Of a stretch of DNA of 64,000 nucleotides, positions 7,821 to 14,845 are shown one piece after another. The DNA is from a virus. Within the stretch, counting starts at the first letter, position 1. Every line of letters begins with the position of its first letter. The stretch covers positions 1 through 64,000 of IMG/VR virus record IMGVR_UViG_3300025070_000022, one strand, 5' to 3'. Under the pieces are notes generated by a model. That model saw only the letters and a list, made by a program, of their open reading frames with translations. It ran no database searches and was not told the DNA's origin. Position numbers and translations under genes: made by a program.

Positions 7821-7849
7821 CAAAGTTAATACCATATGGTTGTACTTTG
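7821..7849. promoter_or_regulatory. Best-matched operator palindrome
   Basis: The most symmetrical copy: arms CAAAGT and ACTTTG around the perfect palindrome ACCATATGGT. On the minus strand it is followed by an AATAAAAATA box suitable as an archaeal TATA element, then the gene starting at 7753. Confidence 0.6.
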
Positions 7850-7866
7850 CTATAACCCTAAGGGTG

Positions 7867-7897
7867 GAGCGTGTATGGTATCTCGTCCATAACGCTC
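7867..7897 (-). terminator. Hairpin with GAGCG/CGCTC stem
   Basis: GAGCG pairs with CGCTC and inner TATGG pairs with CCATA, giving a long interrupted stem. A ten-codon frame (MDEIPYTLHP) with a good AAAGGAGC site lies across it on the minus strand, so an attenuator-like role is also possible. Confidence 0.35.
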
Positions 7898-7960
7898 CTT
7901 TATTACCTCTAGTCCCCAACTACAGTAGGTTTCTAACAGATAGTAAGTCGAGTCAACTAT

Positions 7961-8119
7961 CTACAGGTCTTTTTTGTGAATGTGAGGGGGGAAGGCCGAC
8001 TTGGTTACAAAAGTCTGTGTGTAATTTGCGTCGAGGCTTATTGATGCTTTAACTAGTATTATCTCATCAACTACTCTGTCCAGTGATTCGCTCATCCTTG
8101 GTTCACTTGTCTGCGCCAT
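7961..8119 (-). CDS. Hypothetical protein, 52 aa
   Basis: Begins MAQTSEPRMSESLDRVVDEI, with AGGGGGGA just before the ATG; a second in-frame ATG follows nine codons in. A helix (LDRVVDEIILVKASISL) then a polar tail. No function recognised. It lies in the unit governed by the palindrome at 8456. Confidence 0.5.
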   Translation of the reverse strand: MAQTSEPRMSESLDRVVDEIILVKASISLDANYTQTFVTKSAFPPHIHKKDL

Positions 8120-8157
8120 TCCCCCCTATCCATTGTAAGGTCTGCCCTAGGGTCTTT

Positions 8158-8253
8158 TTAAGAAACCTTGTCGGCAGGGAGTGTGTTAGCAGTAGAACTT
8201 TTCTTGGGTGGTAGTTCTTCTACTAGGAAATCCCATACATCGTATGGGGGCAT
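8158..8253 (-). CDS. 31-aa peptide
   Basis: Begins MPPYDVWDFLVEELPPKK. It starts five bases after the stop of the upstream 52-aa gene. Very short, supported only by spacing and amphipathic composition; the DVWDFLVEEL stretch could be a short binding peptide. Confidence 0.35.
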   Translation of the reverse strand: MPPYDVWDFLVEELPPKKSSTANTLPADKVS

Positions 8254-8258
8254 TCTTG

Positions 8259-8417
8259 TCATTCTTTGTCATGGGAAGGAGGGGTAGCGGGGCCACCATC
8301 CCCACTACTCCCATCCAACTCAATCCGTTTAGGAATAGGATTTATTGAAATCGCTTCTAGAATTGCATCCAGTGTTATAATCGTGGCTCGTAGTGCTGGT
8401 GTGTACTTTTCTGTCAT
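8259..8417 (-). CDS. Hypothetical protein, 52 aa
   Basis: Begins MTEKYTPALRATIITLD, a helix, then a Pro/Gly/Ser-rich tail. First gene behind the palindrome at 8456-8478, about 40 bases away. Function unknown. Confidence 0.5.
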   Translation of the reverse strand: MTEKYTPALRATIITLDAILEAISINPIPKRIELDGSSGDGGPATPPSHDKE

Positions 8418-8455
8418 ACACCCTAGCGACTACATTATTTTCATAAGGGTATCTC

Positions 8456-8478
8456 CAAAGTTAATACCATATGGTTGT
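8456..8478. promoter_or_regulatory. ACCATATGGT operator-like palindrome, half-degenerate
   Basis: CAAAGTTAATACCATATGGT matches the copy at 7821 base for base on one side; the other arm (TTGTGAATTG) is diverged. ACCCTTATGAAAA follows on the minus strand, as at 7181. Confidence 0.5.
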
Positions 8479-8505
8479 GAATTGTTCTTTTGTGGTGGAA
8501 ACCCC

Positions 8506-8524
8506 GACCCCCACAGGGGGGGCC
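8506..8524 (-). terminator. G/C hairpin after gene 8555-9067
   Basis: GACCCCC and GGGGGGGCC enclose an ACA loop. A second inverted repeat, CCTCAAGA-T-TCTTGAGG, overlaps the stop codon region at about 8555-8578. Together they probably end the upstream transcript. Confidence 0.4.
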
Positions 8525-8554
8525 GAGGAGTAGAACGGCGGCTTCCGGAGGGCC

Positions 8555-9067
8555 TCAAGATTCTTGAGGGGCCTCCTCGGTGTCGGCTACGGTTGGGCTG
8601 TAGTCGGTGTTCTTGTTGTATTCGGCAATGTACTTACCGGCGACAAAGGCAACAAGGGCGGGCATGTTAAGGGTGGTAGGACCGCCCTCTGTTTTTCGGA
8701 CTGGGTTGAACAATTCTCCACCTTCGCCCGTAGCAATGAAATGCATGGCGGCGGCTTGAACTGCGTTTTCGTAGTGGATGCGGTTGGGGTCGTTTGAGCG
8801 CATGCGTTGAACCATCAATTGCTCTGCTTTGTAACGCTTGAGCAATGACTTCAAGTGGGAAGCGTCAGCCTTTCGGTAGGCGTCTTCCTGTGATTCGTCT
8901 TTGAGTCCTTCAAGGGCATCTATGATTTGACCTTGCGCTCGCTCGGATAGGGTTGTCCAGTCGTTTGACTGGGCCTCAATTGCTTCTTCAAGTGGAGCGA
9001 ATCGGGCTAGTTCAGCCGATGCGTCCCACGCTTTCTTGGTTTCTGTTTTTGTTTCTGTTTTTGGCAT
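8555..9067 (-). CDS. Hypothetical protein, 170 aa
   Basis: Start at ATG 9067 (MPKTETKTETKK) behind GGAAGTGA. A Lys/Thr/Glu N-terminal tail precedes a helical core (AELARFAPLEEAIEAQ, KSLLKRYKAEQLMVQRM) and an acidic C-terminus. Noticeably more GC-rich than its neighbours. First minus-strand gene left of the divergent region. No recognised family. Confidence 0.7.
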   Translation of the reverse strand: MPKTETKTETKKAWDASAELARFAPLEEAIEAQSNDWTTLSERAQGQIIDALEGLKDESQEDAYRKADASHLKSLLKRYKAEQLMVQRMRSNDPNRIHYENAVQAAAMHFIATGEGGELFNPVRKTEGGPTTLNMPALVAFVAGKYIAEYNKNTDYSPTVADTEEAPQES

Positions 9068-9803
9068 GTTATTCACTTCCTTTGGTCGGTGTTCTACTCC
9101 TCGACACCATAACAGCCACATTTCGGCTATAGGGCCTCTAACAAAGCACACGACCTAATCAAAACACCCCTCAACCCTATTTTTTAGGTAGTGATAATAC
9201 TATCCAAGTAATTATTAATTTGATACTAGAGTAGTTCAATTGGCCTTATATTACATATACTATAGATGATAAGTTTGAACTTTCCAGCGTGATTCCAACT
9301 AGAATTAGAATCGAAAAGTGGCCTGAAAGGGTTAAAAACCCTGTTTTTATACATTATTCTAATATTCTAATTATTCTAATATCTATTCTATCTATGAGAG
9401 TGTGAATCTACCTATCACACACTCTATGAATATCTAAGGGCTAGAAAGTTAGAAAGTTAGAAACTTGGGAGCAGTACAGCGATGACGATTTGGAAACGAA
9501 AATTAGAATTAGAATAATGGGATTTCGAGAGGGTCCAATGCTGTTGGTGATTTTGAGGGGGTCGAATGCTATGTGTGAAATGCTATCTTCAAAACACTAC
9601 TTTCATTTTACTATTTTCAAAAATAAACAAGGTCACATAGGACTAAGTGGCGCACCCCTTTAAATGAATCACAGGTGTAAGGGTGTCTCGATGAGATAAC
9701 CGGCGGGGCCTTCTGCTTGAGTAGGGGGCCTAACGACAACGATTGATTCTTCAATCATTACTCGCAAGGGCCTCGCCACACACAATATAAATGAGGAATA
9801 CAA
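9068..9803. other. Divergent intergenic region
   Basis: About 735 bases with no supported gene between the minus-strand accessory block and the plus-strand early block. The minus promoter is probably the CCTAAAAAATAGG box near 9175-9187. The plus side has AATATAAATG at about 9784. Repeats in the middle are described separately. Near 9700-9777, GGCGGGGCCTT and AAGGGCCTCGCC form an imperfect inverted repeat enclosing a small GATTGA/TCAATC hairpin. Confidence 0.7.
9301..9515. repeat. Iteron-like repeats, candidate replication origin
   Basis: Three near-tandem ATTCTAAT copies (about 9356-9380) are flanked by their complement ATTAGAAT at about 9303 and, twice, at 9502-9515. Between them lies an 8-bp inverted repeat AGAGTGTG/CACACTCT (9397-9424) and a triple AGAAAGTT-type repeat (about 9442-9465). 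AT-rich repeats plus a hairpin at a divergent transcription switch are typical of origins; function is inferred. Confidence 0.45.
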
Positions 9804-9971
9804 ATGAAAATAATTGAATTTATGAGAAAGCACTACAAAGGATATAACGGAATGAGTAAAGACATTGGTTGGTACATGTGTGTACCAATGAAGGTCATTG
9901 CCGAGCAATTGGGAATGACAGTCGATGAACTTGGAGAACAGACTTGGTACTGGAAAGGTGAAGAAGAATGA
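9804..9971 (+). CDS. Hypothetical protein, 55 aa
   Basis: First gene of the plus block, with GAGGAATACAA before the ATG. Begins MKIIEFMRKHYKGYNG; contains a helical stretch (MKVIAEQLGMTVDELG) that could be a small helix-turn-helix, and ends GEEE. The stop overlaps the next start. Confidence 0.6.
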   Translation: MKIIEFMRKHYKGYNGMSKDIGWYMCVPMKVIAEQLGMTVDELGEQTWYWKGEEE

Positions 9972-10129
9972 ATATAATGTGCAAAGTATGTTTGAATAAT
10001 AGTTTCAATTGCCGTTGTACGGAGTTCGGTATGACTAGAGAAGTTTTTCTCGAAAAGCAAAGGAATCAAGAAATTAATAAATTTAATTCTATTGTATTGA
10101 CAATGATTGGAAAGGGTGAGGAAGAATGA
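9968..10129 (+). CDS. 53-aa zinc-binding protein
   Basis: Begins MNIMCKVCLNN with a CKVC pair followed by CRC, a likely zinc site, then a helix, and ends GEEE. ATGA overlaps on both sides. Function unknown. Confidence 0.55.
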   Translation: MNIMCKVCLNNSFNCRCTEFGMTREVFLEKQRNQEINKFNSIVLTMIGKGEEE

Positions 10130-10317
10130 AGCGAGTCACCAATCATATCAAAACTCTAGCAAGCCTAATCATTGACGAAGGAATGAACCGTGAAACTGAT
10201 TCCCTTCTAACCATAGTCAACTTTGAATGGGAGATTTACTCAAACCGACCTTTTACTAGCGAAGACATTTATTTGGCTAGAGCATGGGTCTACAAGAAAT
10301 TGGGGTTGGTTTCTTGA
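10126..10317 (+). CDS. Hypothetical protein, 63 aa
   Basis: Helical protein beginning MKRVTNHIKTLASLI. It overlaps the upstream gene by four bases and ends where the helicase begins. No recognised domain. Confidence 0.6.
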   Translation: MKRVTNHIKTLASLIIDEGMNRETDSLLTIVNFEWEIYSNRPFTSEDIYLARAWVYKKLGLVS

Positions 10318-11765
10318 TTCAAGGAACTGCTCAACAAGAAGCAATTTGGGATGAAATGCAAAACGGTAATGGCGACATTATGGTTGGAGCCGGTGCTGGC
10401 ACTGGTAAGACTTTCACAATTGTAGAAGGTGCAAATCGAATGTCCGGTAACATGGCGTTCTTCGCATTCAACAGTTCAATCGCTAAGGAACTTGGTAAGA
10501 GATTGCCCGATACAGTTTATGCCGCTACCTTTCACTCAATGGGACTAAAGGTAATCAAGGAAAACATCGGCTTTCGTAAGTTAGACAAGTGGAAGAGTTC
10601 AAACATCATCCGAGAAGTCATTGGTGAGAACTACTACGCACAGCCATTGGTCAAACTAATCAGTTTGATGAAGGGTGGTCTTATAGAAGCAACAGATAGG
10701 AAATCAATCAAGGGATTGATAGACCTATACCACATCCAATTCAAAACAGACAGTGACGAAGTTATGGCTTTGAAGAATCTTCCCGTAATTATGCAGAAGA
10801 TTAAATCATACCATACTATTGATTTCGATGATATGATTTGGCTTCCTATTGCGCTAAATATGCCAATGAAGAAATACGATGTTGTCTTTGTCGATGAGGC
10901 ACAAGACTTCAATCAAGCACAACGAATGCTCATACTAAAGTGTCTAGATGAAAACTCTCGATGCGTTATTGTTGGCGACCCAAATCAAGCAATCTATGGA
11001 TTTCGAGGAGCAGACTCTTCTTCTATGTCTTTGTTTGAAAAGAGCCTACTTCAACTGGGACGCACAGTAAGTAAGTATCCACTTTCTTTAACATGGCGTT
11101 GTCCAACTAGTGTGGTAGAAGAAGCCAATCGCTTCGTCAAGGATTTCCATGCTATTGAAGATGCCAAGGAAGGCAAAGTAGTGACCCATGCGGCCTTTGA
11201 GCCGGTCAAGGGTGACATGGTACTGTGTCGCTACAATGCTCCCCTCGCTAGTGCGTTCTACCGCTTGATTTCTAAGGGTAAATCTGCCTACATTCTAGGT
11301 AGTGACTTAGGGAAAGGGCTTGTCCAAAGTGTGAAGAAAATCACAAAGGACATGAACATGACTACCGATATGTTTGCTGAAAAATTAGACGATGAATATG
11401 TCCGTCAGCGAACTAAACTACAGGAGCAAAAGAAGTTGGCACAACTTAATACTCTTGAAGACCGACACGAATGTATTTGTCTTTTCGTTTATAGAACAAA
11501 AACTGTGAGAGAACTAATTGCTGAAATCGAAAGAGTCTTCCCTTACAAAGATGGCAAGGGAGATATTATGCTCTCTACTGTTCACAAAGCAAAGGGACTA
11601 GAAGCAGACAATGTGTATATTCTTGCTACTGAAAGAATGCCGCATCCAAGGGCAATAAACATGCGTGAAGAGATGAACATTTGCTATGTTGCTATTACAA
11701 GGGCCAAGAATAATCTTTACTATGTTGGACCTAAACCCGCAGAAGGAGTTGTACGAAATGGCTAG
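10284..11765 (+). CDS. SF1 DNA helicase (UvrD/Rep-like)
   Basis: 493 aa from ATG 10284; a TTG at 10314 that overlaps the upstream stop may be the true start. Helicase motifs in order: Q-motif region (TAQQEAIWDEM), Walker A GAGAGTGKT (about residue 36), DEAQD Walker B (about 205), GDPNQAIYGFRGAD (motif III), LTWRCP (motif IV), STVHKAKGLE (motif V) and YVAITRAKN (motif VI). The family unwinds DNA 3'-5' with ATP. In this early block it probably serves replication or repair. All key residues are present, so it should be active. Confidence 0.93.
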   Translation: MGLQEIGVGFLIQGTAQQEAIWDEMQNGNGDIMVGAGAGTGKTFTIVEGANRMSGNMAFFAFNSSIAKELGKRLPDTVYAATFHSMGLKVIKENIGFRKLDKWKSSNIIREVIGENYYAQPLVKLISLMKGGLIEATDRKSIKGLIDLYHIQFKTDSDEVMALKNLPVIMQKIKSYHTIDFDDMIWLPIALNMPMKKYDVVFVDEAQDFNQAQRMLILKCLDENSRCVIVGDPNQAIYGFRGADSSSMSLFEKSLLQLGRTVSKYPLSLTWRCPTSVVEEANRFVKDFHAIEDAKEGKVVTHAAFEPVKGDMVLCRYNAPLASAFYRLISKGKSAYILGSDLGKGLVQSVKKITKDMNMTTDMFAEKLDDEYVRQRTKLQEQKKLAQLNTLEDRHECICLFVYRTKTVRELIAEIERVFPYKDGKGDIMLSTVHKAKGLEADNVYILATERMPHPRAINMREEMNICYVAITRAKNNLYYVGPKPAEGVVRNG

Positions 11766-12051
11766 ACACACTTCAGTTACACACCGAAGAAATAGAAAGA
11801 AGTTCAAAGGAAAGAATTCTTACGCTCTTTCTGCTATGGATGAATGTTTCGATAAAAAGAGCGAGTGGTATTCTAAGGACTTATTCGTAGAAGTAAAGGG
11901 TATGATTCACCCTAACCACATGCCTAGGAATGTTCATGCTATGAGTTCGCTATTGCGTAGATACTATGCCAAGGCTAACGAACAAGACGGTACTTTAGGA
12001 CATAGAGAATCTGCCAACTATGTTGCATTGTGGAAGAGGCGAGAAGTATGA
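11758..12051 (+). CDS. Hypothetical basic protein, 97 aa
   Basis: Start at ATG 11758 (MARHTSVTHRRNRKKF), overlapping the end of the helicase gene. A basic N-terminal tail precedes a helical core (AMSSLLRRYYAKAN). Possibly nucleic-acid binding; no family recognised. Confidence 0.6.
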   Translation: MARHTSVTHRRNRKKFKGKNSYALSAMDECFDKKSEWYSKDLFVEVKGMIHPNHMPRNVHAMSSLLRRYYAKANEQDGTLGHRESANYVALWKRREV

Positions 12052-12221
12052 AGGATAGATGGAACGACGACCCCGAATATTTGATTAAATTAATCAATGA
12101 ATTCCATCAGTGGATGGTTTATGCTTCTACGCACAACTACAACAATACGAAAGTATTAGTTGATGCCTACAAAACTTTCTTTGCTGGACAATTGAGTGAT
12201 TCCGATGATAAATTGGATTAA
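12048..12221 (+). CDS. Hypothetical protein, 57 aa
   Basis: Begins MKDRWNDDPEYLIKLINEF at an ATGA overlap with the upstream stop. Helical and acidic. Function unknown. Confidence 0.55.
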   Translation: MKDRWNDDPEYLIKLINEFHQWMVYASTHNYNNTKVLVDAYKTFFAGQLSDSDDKLD

Positions 12222-12444
12222 GACATTCTTTGTCAGTGAAGAAAGAGTTGAAAGAAAACCAAAGTGCGGCAAATGCGGCCTTGGTGCTTCTGTCAATATG
12301 CTAATTGAATTCCAAACTCTAGATATGGAGGAGATGGAAGAAAAGATACTAACTCGACTATGCTACGGGTGCATGGAAGATATTCATATAAGATACAATC
12401 CTAAATGGATACCCGAACCAATAATGAGGAATAAAAATGAATGA
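12205..12444 (+). CDS. Zinc-ribbon protein, 79 aa
   Basis: Start at ATG 12205 (MINWIKTFFVSEERV). Cysteine pairs CGKCG and CYGC about 40 residues apart indicate a zinc ribbon. It ends inside the GAGGAATAAAAATGA signal of the next gene. Confidence 0.55.
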   Translation: MINWIKTFFVSEERVERKPKCGKCGLGASVNMLIEFQTLDMEEMEEKILTRLCYGCMEDIHIRYNPKWIPEPIMRNKNE

Positions 12445-12655
12445 AAAAAATATGAAAGAATACTACGATGATATGCTAAACGAAGTGTTTCCTAAGACAA
12501 ATATATCCGGAATAGATTACCCCTACTCCTATTTATTGAAGGAAATTGACCCGATTGCATACGAAGTTGGAATGAGCGACTATGAAAGCGTACTCCGTGA
12601 AGCACACGAAGAAGACGGTTCCTATGCCGACCTATTTGGAGATGAAGAAGAATGA
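12437..12655 (+). CDS. Acidic hypothetical protein, 72 aa
   Basis: Preceded by GAGGAATAAAA. Strongly acidic (begins MNEKNMKEYYDDML, ends GDEEE). The composition might suit a DNA mimic or adaptor, but nothing specific supports that. Four-base overlap with the next gene. Confidence 0.6.
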   Translation: MNEKNMKEYYDDMLNEVFPKTNISGIDYPYSYLLKEIDPIAYEVGMSDYESVLREAHEEDGSYADLFGDEEE

Positions 12656-12945
12656 GTGACGCAAACAAATGGATAACATCAACGAGAGTATCGTTGGATG
12701 AATTGGATAAGGAAGTCAAGCGACTACAATACTTAGAGAAGTATGCACCCACCTTCCAAGTATTCGCACAAAATGAAGAAGAGATGGATGAGGAATACAC
12801 ACAGCATGGTTCTTTGAAAGAGTGTGAGGAATACATAGCCGCACTTGAAGATGGATGGATAGGTAGAATTGAAGTCATCGAATACTATGTACCTACTAAC
12901 AATCCGCAAGTAAAGACATTAGAAGAATGGAGGAAAGAAGAATGA
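12652..12945 (+). CDS. Tandem-duplicated small protein, copy A
   Basis: 97 aa. Its first 25 residues (MSDANKWITSTRVSLDELDKE...) match those of the next gene position by position. After the shared helix it has an acidic, Tyr-containing region. Unknown function. Confidence 0.6.
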   Translation: MSDANKWITSTRVSLDELDKEVKRLQYLEKYAPTFQVFAQNEEEMDEEYTQHGSLKECEEYIAALEDGWIGRIEVIEYYVPTNNPQVKTLEEWRKEE

Positions 12946-13145
12946 CTGACACAGAAAAATGGATGGCATCTTGGAGAGTATCGCTAGTCGAATTAGAGAA
13001 AGAAATCAAGCGGTTGCGAAGAGCATGGCAAATACTACGCTCAAGAACAGAAATGAGTTGCGTATGCTTTACTGAATATCCCGATAGCCAAGACATAAAC
13101 ACACACGAATTGATGGACTTGGCTATGAAGGAGGCGAGCGAATGA
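12942..13145 (+). CDS. Tandem-duplicated small protein, copy B
   Basis: 67 aa from ATG 12942 (MTDTEKWMASWRVSLVELEKE). Same N-terminal helix as the upstream gene (KW-x-x-S-x-RVSL-x-EL-x-KE-x-KRL), then a diverged, shorter C-terminus with a CVC pair. Probably arisen by tandem duplication. Confidence 0.6.
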   Translation: MTDTEKWMASWRVSLVELEKEIKRLRRAWQILRSRTEMSCVCFTEYPDSQDINTHELMDLAMKEASE

Positions 13146-13438
13146 GTGAATGTACTGAATGTAATGGAACTAGAGAGAGAATTGTAGAATGTCATACCCA
13201 TGATGTTCTTTACAAGGAACCTTGTTACTGCTTGTTGTGGGAAGAAAGACTCAAGGAAGAACTAGCAATTAAAATGGCTAATGTGATTTCGGAAAAGACT
13301 TCCAAGGAAAGACTTGCACTGATAGTCGCTTCTCTAATTGCAGAAAAACACGGTTCCGAAGAAGAATCAGTTAGAGCGTTAGAGTATAGCGTACAACATG
13401 GTAACGCCGAATACCTTTTGAACTGGCCTCTCATGTGA
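13142..13438 (+). CDS. Zinc-binding protein, 98 aa
   Basis: Begins MSECTECNGTRERIVECHTH: CTEC followed by CHTH and CYC suggests a DnaJ-like or ribbon zinc site of the C-x-x-C-x-G type. A long helical C-terminal half follows. ATGA coupling upstream. Confidence 0.6.
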   Translation: MSECTECNGTRERIVECHTHDVLYKEPCYCLLWEERLKEELAIKMANVISEKTSKERLALIVASLIAEKHGSEEESVRALEYSVQHGNAEYLLNWPLM

Positions 13439-13701
13439 GGGTTGGTGACAAAGTGGCTAACATTAGAACTATCCAAAGATTAGAAAAAATACTAAAGAAT
13501 GGTAGTAAAAACACAGCAGAAATACTAGATGAGTATAAAAATCGCTGGCCGAAGGAGTCTTCGGGGGGTAGTAAGATTGGTAATCTTCTATCTCGACACA
13601 AACAATTTAAAAAAATTGGAACCGAAACTGTAACGGCTGAATTCAGTCAATACAGTTACCCCGTCAATGTATGGATATTGACAAAAGAGCATATGGTGTA
13701 A
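13435..13701 (+). CDS. Winged-helix-like protein, 88 aa
   Basis: Starts at GTG 13435, overlapping the previous stop. The pattern RLEKILKNGSKNTAEILDEY, then IGNLLSRHKQFKKIG, then a strand pair ending NVWIL is that of a winged helix-turn-helix. It resembles three proteins at 27328-28045. Probably DNA binding. Its last 15 bases lie inside the tRNA-Arg gene. Confidence 0.6.
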   Translation: MRVGDKVANIRTIQRLEKILKNGSKNTAEILDEYKNRWPKESSGGSKIGNLLSRHKQFKKIGTETVTAEFSQYSYPVNVWILTKEHMV

Positions 13702-13758
13702 TGGATAGCATACTGGCCTTCTAAGCCGGTGATACGGGTTCGACTCCTGTTATGCTCG
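13687..13758 (+). tRNA. tRNA-Arg (anticodon UCU)
   Basis: Acceptor arms GAGCATA and TATGCTC pair fully. The anticodon arm CTGGC-CTTCTAA-GCCGG gives TCT, and the T arm is ACGGG-TTCGACT-CCTGT. Discriminator G is followed by encoded CCA (to 13761). Reads AGA, a common Arg codon in this window. Confidence 0.92.
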
Positions 13759-13763
13759 CCAAT

Positions 13764-13846
13764 GTCGGAGTGGTGGAGTAGGTCAAACACGCAGGGCTTA
13801 AACTCCTGTCCTAAATGGTTCGCAGGTTCAAATCCTGCCTCCGACA
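13764..13846 (+). tRNA. tRNA-Leu (anticodon UAA)
   Basis: Acceptor GTCGGAG pairs with CTCCGAC. The anticodon arm is CAGGG-CTTAAAC-TCCTG (TAA). A long variable arm follows, then the T arm GCAGG-TTCAAAT-CCTGC. Discriminator A fits leucine. No encoded CCA. Confidence 0.9.
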
Positions 13847-13851
13847 CCTAC

Positions 13852-13926
13852 GGAACAATAGCATAGTTTGGTTAATGCTCTCGGCTCATAACCGAGTGAC
13901 CACAGGTTCAAATCCTGTTTGTTCCA
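13852..13926 (+). tRNA. tRNA with CAU anticodon (Met or modified Ile)
   Basis: Acceptor GGAACAA pairs with TTGTTCC; D arm GCAT...ATGC; anticodon arm CTCGG-CTCATAA-CCGAG; T arm ACAGG-TTCAAAT-CCTGT; discriminator A. Either elongator Met or an AUA-reading Ile tRNA whose C34 is modified to agmatidine in archaea; sequence alone does not decide. Confidence 0.9.
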
Positions 13927-13943
13927 CTAATTCAAATAGTGTA

Positions 13944-13981
13944 GTAGTGCTATCAATGACTACCGAGAGGGTGCGATGCCC
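13944..13981 (+). ncRNA. Two-hairpin RNA element A
   Basis: GTAGT and ACTAC enclose a 10-base loop. A five-base linker then leads to GGG-TGCGATG-CCC. The same arrangement with the same linker length occurs at 30185-30226. It lies between tRNA-CAU and the gene at 13999. Possibly a leader element or a tRNA-like remnant. Confidence 0.3.
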
Positions 13982-13998
13982 AATAATGAGGAATAAAA

Positions 13999-14352
13999 AT
14001 GAATATACATAAATTAGAACAACGAATATTGCTAAACGAACTAATGAACAGCCAATCTGTAAGTAGACAAATGCTAGTAGATGCTTTGATTGCTAACGGA
14101 CATTGTGGGTTAGACCCACTACCTGTGAAGAATTCAGTTAGGGCTGGAATGCTTAATCTTAGGATTAAATGTAGGGCTTTGGGCTTTGAACTCTTTACAT
14201 TTAACATTGGTGGACCTGCTGGTATTGACTACGGAATTACAGAAGAGGCTATCGAATACATGGAAGAAAACTTTGGAGTACCGGATTATGATGAAATGGG
14301 AGAGATAGTTGGGACTAAGTACCTATTCCCTCGATTAGAGGGAGAGGAATGA
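13999..14352 (+). CDS. Hypothetical protein, 117 aa
   Basis: Preceded by GAGGAATAAAA. Begins MNIHKLEQRILLNELMNSQ; the N-terminal half has a helix-turn-helix look (SVSRQMLVDALIANG ... SVRAGMLNLRIKCRALG), so DNA binding is possible. Ends LEGEE. No family named. Confidence 0.6.
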   Translation: MNIHKLEQRILLNELMNSQSVSRQMLVDALIANGHCGLDPLPVKNSVRAGMLNLRIKCRALGFELFTFNIGGPAGIDYGITEEAIEYMEENFGVPDYDEMGEIVGTKYLFPRLEGEE

Positions 14353-14353
14353 T

Positions 14354-14704
14354 TTGGGTAGAGGAGCAATACGAAGAATAGATTGGCCTTTGATGAAGGA
14401 AAGTGTTGAATTGGCTTTCGATTCCCTAGAAGATAGGGAATATGACAAGACTGAATTATATGACATTATCATACTCAACTACCGAACTTTAGGTAGAGAA
14501 AGATACGGACATAGAGGTACAGTACGCCAATTCGCTAGAAAGGGCGGAAGCGACTCTTACCGAAGAGTAGCGCAATGCGTCAAAGAAAGTGTGATTAATG
14601 GATATGGATGGGAAACCTACTACAAAAAAACTTACTTTTTCGAGGCTGACGGCACTAGACACATGAAAGAAAAAGCAAAAATAAGGAGGAATAAAAATGA
14701 GTAA
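14354..14704 (+). CDS. Basic hypothetical protein, 116 aa
   Basis: Starts at TTG 14354 (GRGAIRRIDWPLMKES), just after the previous stop. Contains a helix pair (VELAFDSLEDREYDKTELYDI) and a basic C-terminus that encodes the GGAGGAATAAAAATGA signal for the next gene. Possibly a small DNA-binding protein. Confidence 0.55.
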   Translation: MGRGAIRRIDWPLMKESVELAFDSLEDREYDKTELYDIIILNYRTLGRERYGHRGTVRQFARKGGSDSYRRVAQCVKESVINGYGWETYYKKTYFFEADGTRHMKEKAKIRRNKNE

Positions 14705-14843
14705 AAAATGTGAACATGAATGGAAATGTACTGGATATTATATTGATTCTTTTATGGATGGATATGGTATTGATGCAGTACTAGTTGAAGAAAGAATAAA
14801 TGAATATATCTGCACAGAATGTGGAGAAAATAAGGAGGAATAA
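14697..14843 (+). CDS. 48-aa zinc-ribbon protein
   Basis: Begins MSKKCEHEWKC and ends CTECGENKEE, so C-x-x-x-x-x-C and C-x-x-C could coordinate zinc. GGAGGAATAAAA precedes the ATG and recurs at its end. Function unknown. Confidence 0.6.
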   Translation: MSKKCEHEWKCTGYYIDSFMDGYGIDAVLVEERINEYICTECGENKEE

Positions 14844-14845
14844 AA

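Noticed and set aside
8266-8670. 134-codon plus-strand frame
   Set aside because: It runs across an operator palindrome, two hairpins and the end of a minus-strand gene, and small coupled minus-strand genes explain the region better.
9301-9515. ATTCTAAT repeats as a CRISPR array
   Set aside because: Units are 8 bases, nearly contiguous and in both orientations, with no spacer-repeat periodicity; no cas genes besides a stand-alone Cas4-like nuclease.
9669-10069. Minus-strand frames of 79 and 78 codons
   Set aside because: They are antisense to coupled plus-strand genes starting at 9804 and 9968 and have no initiation signal.
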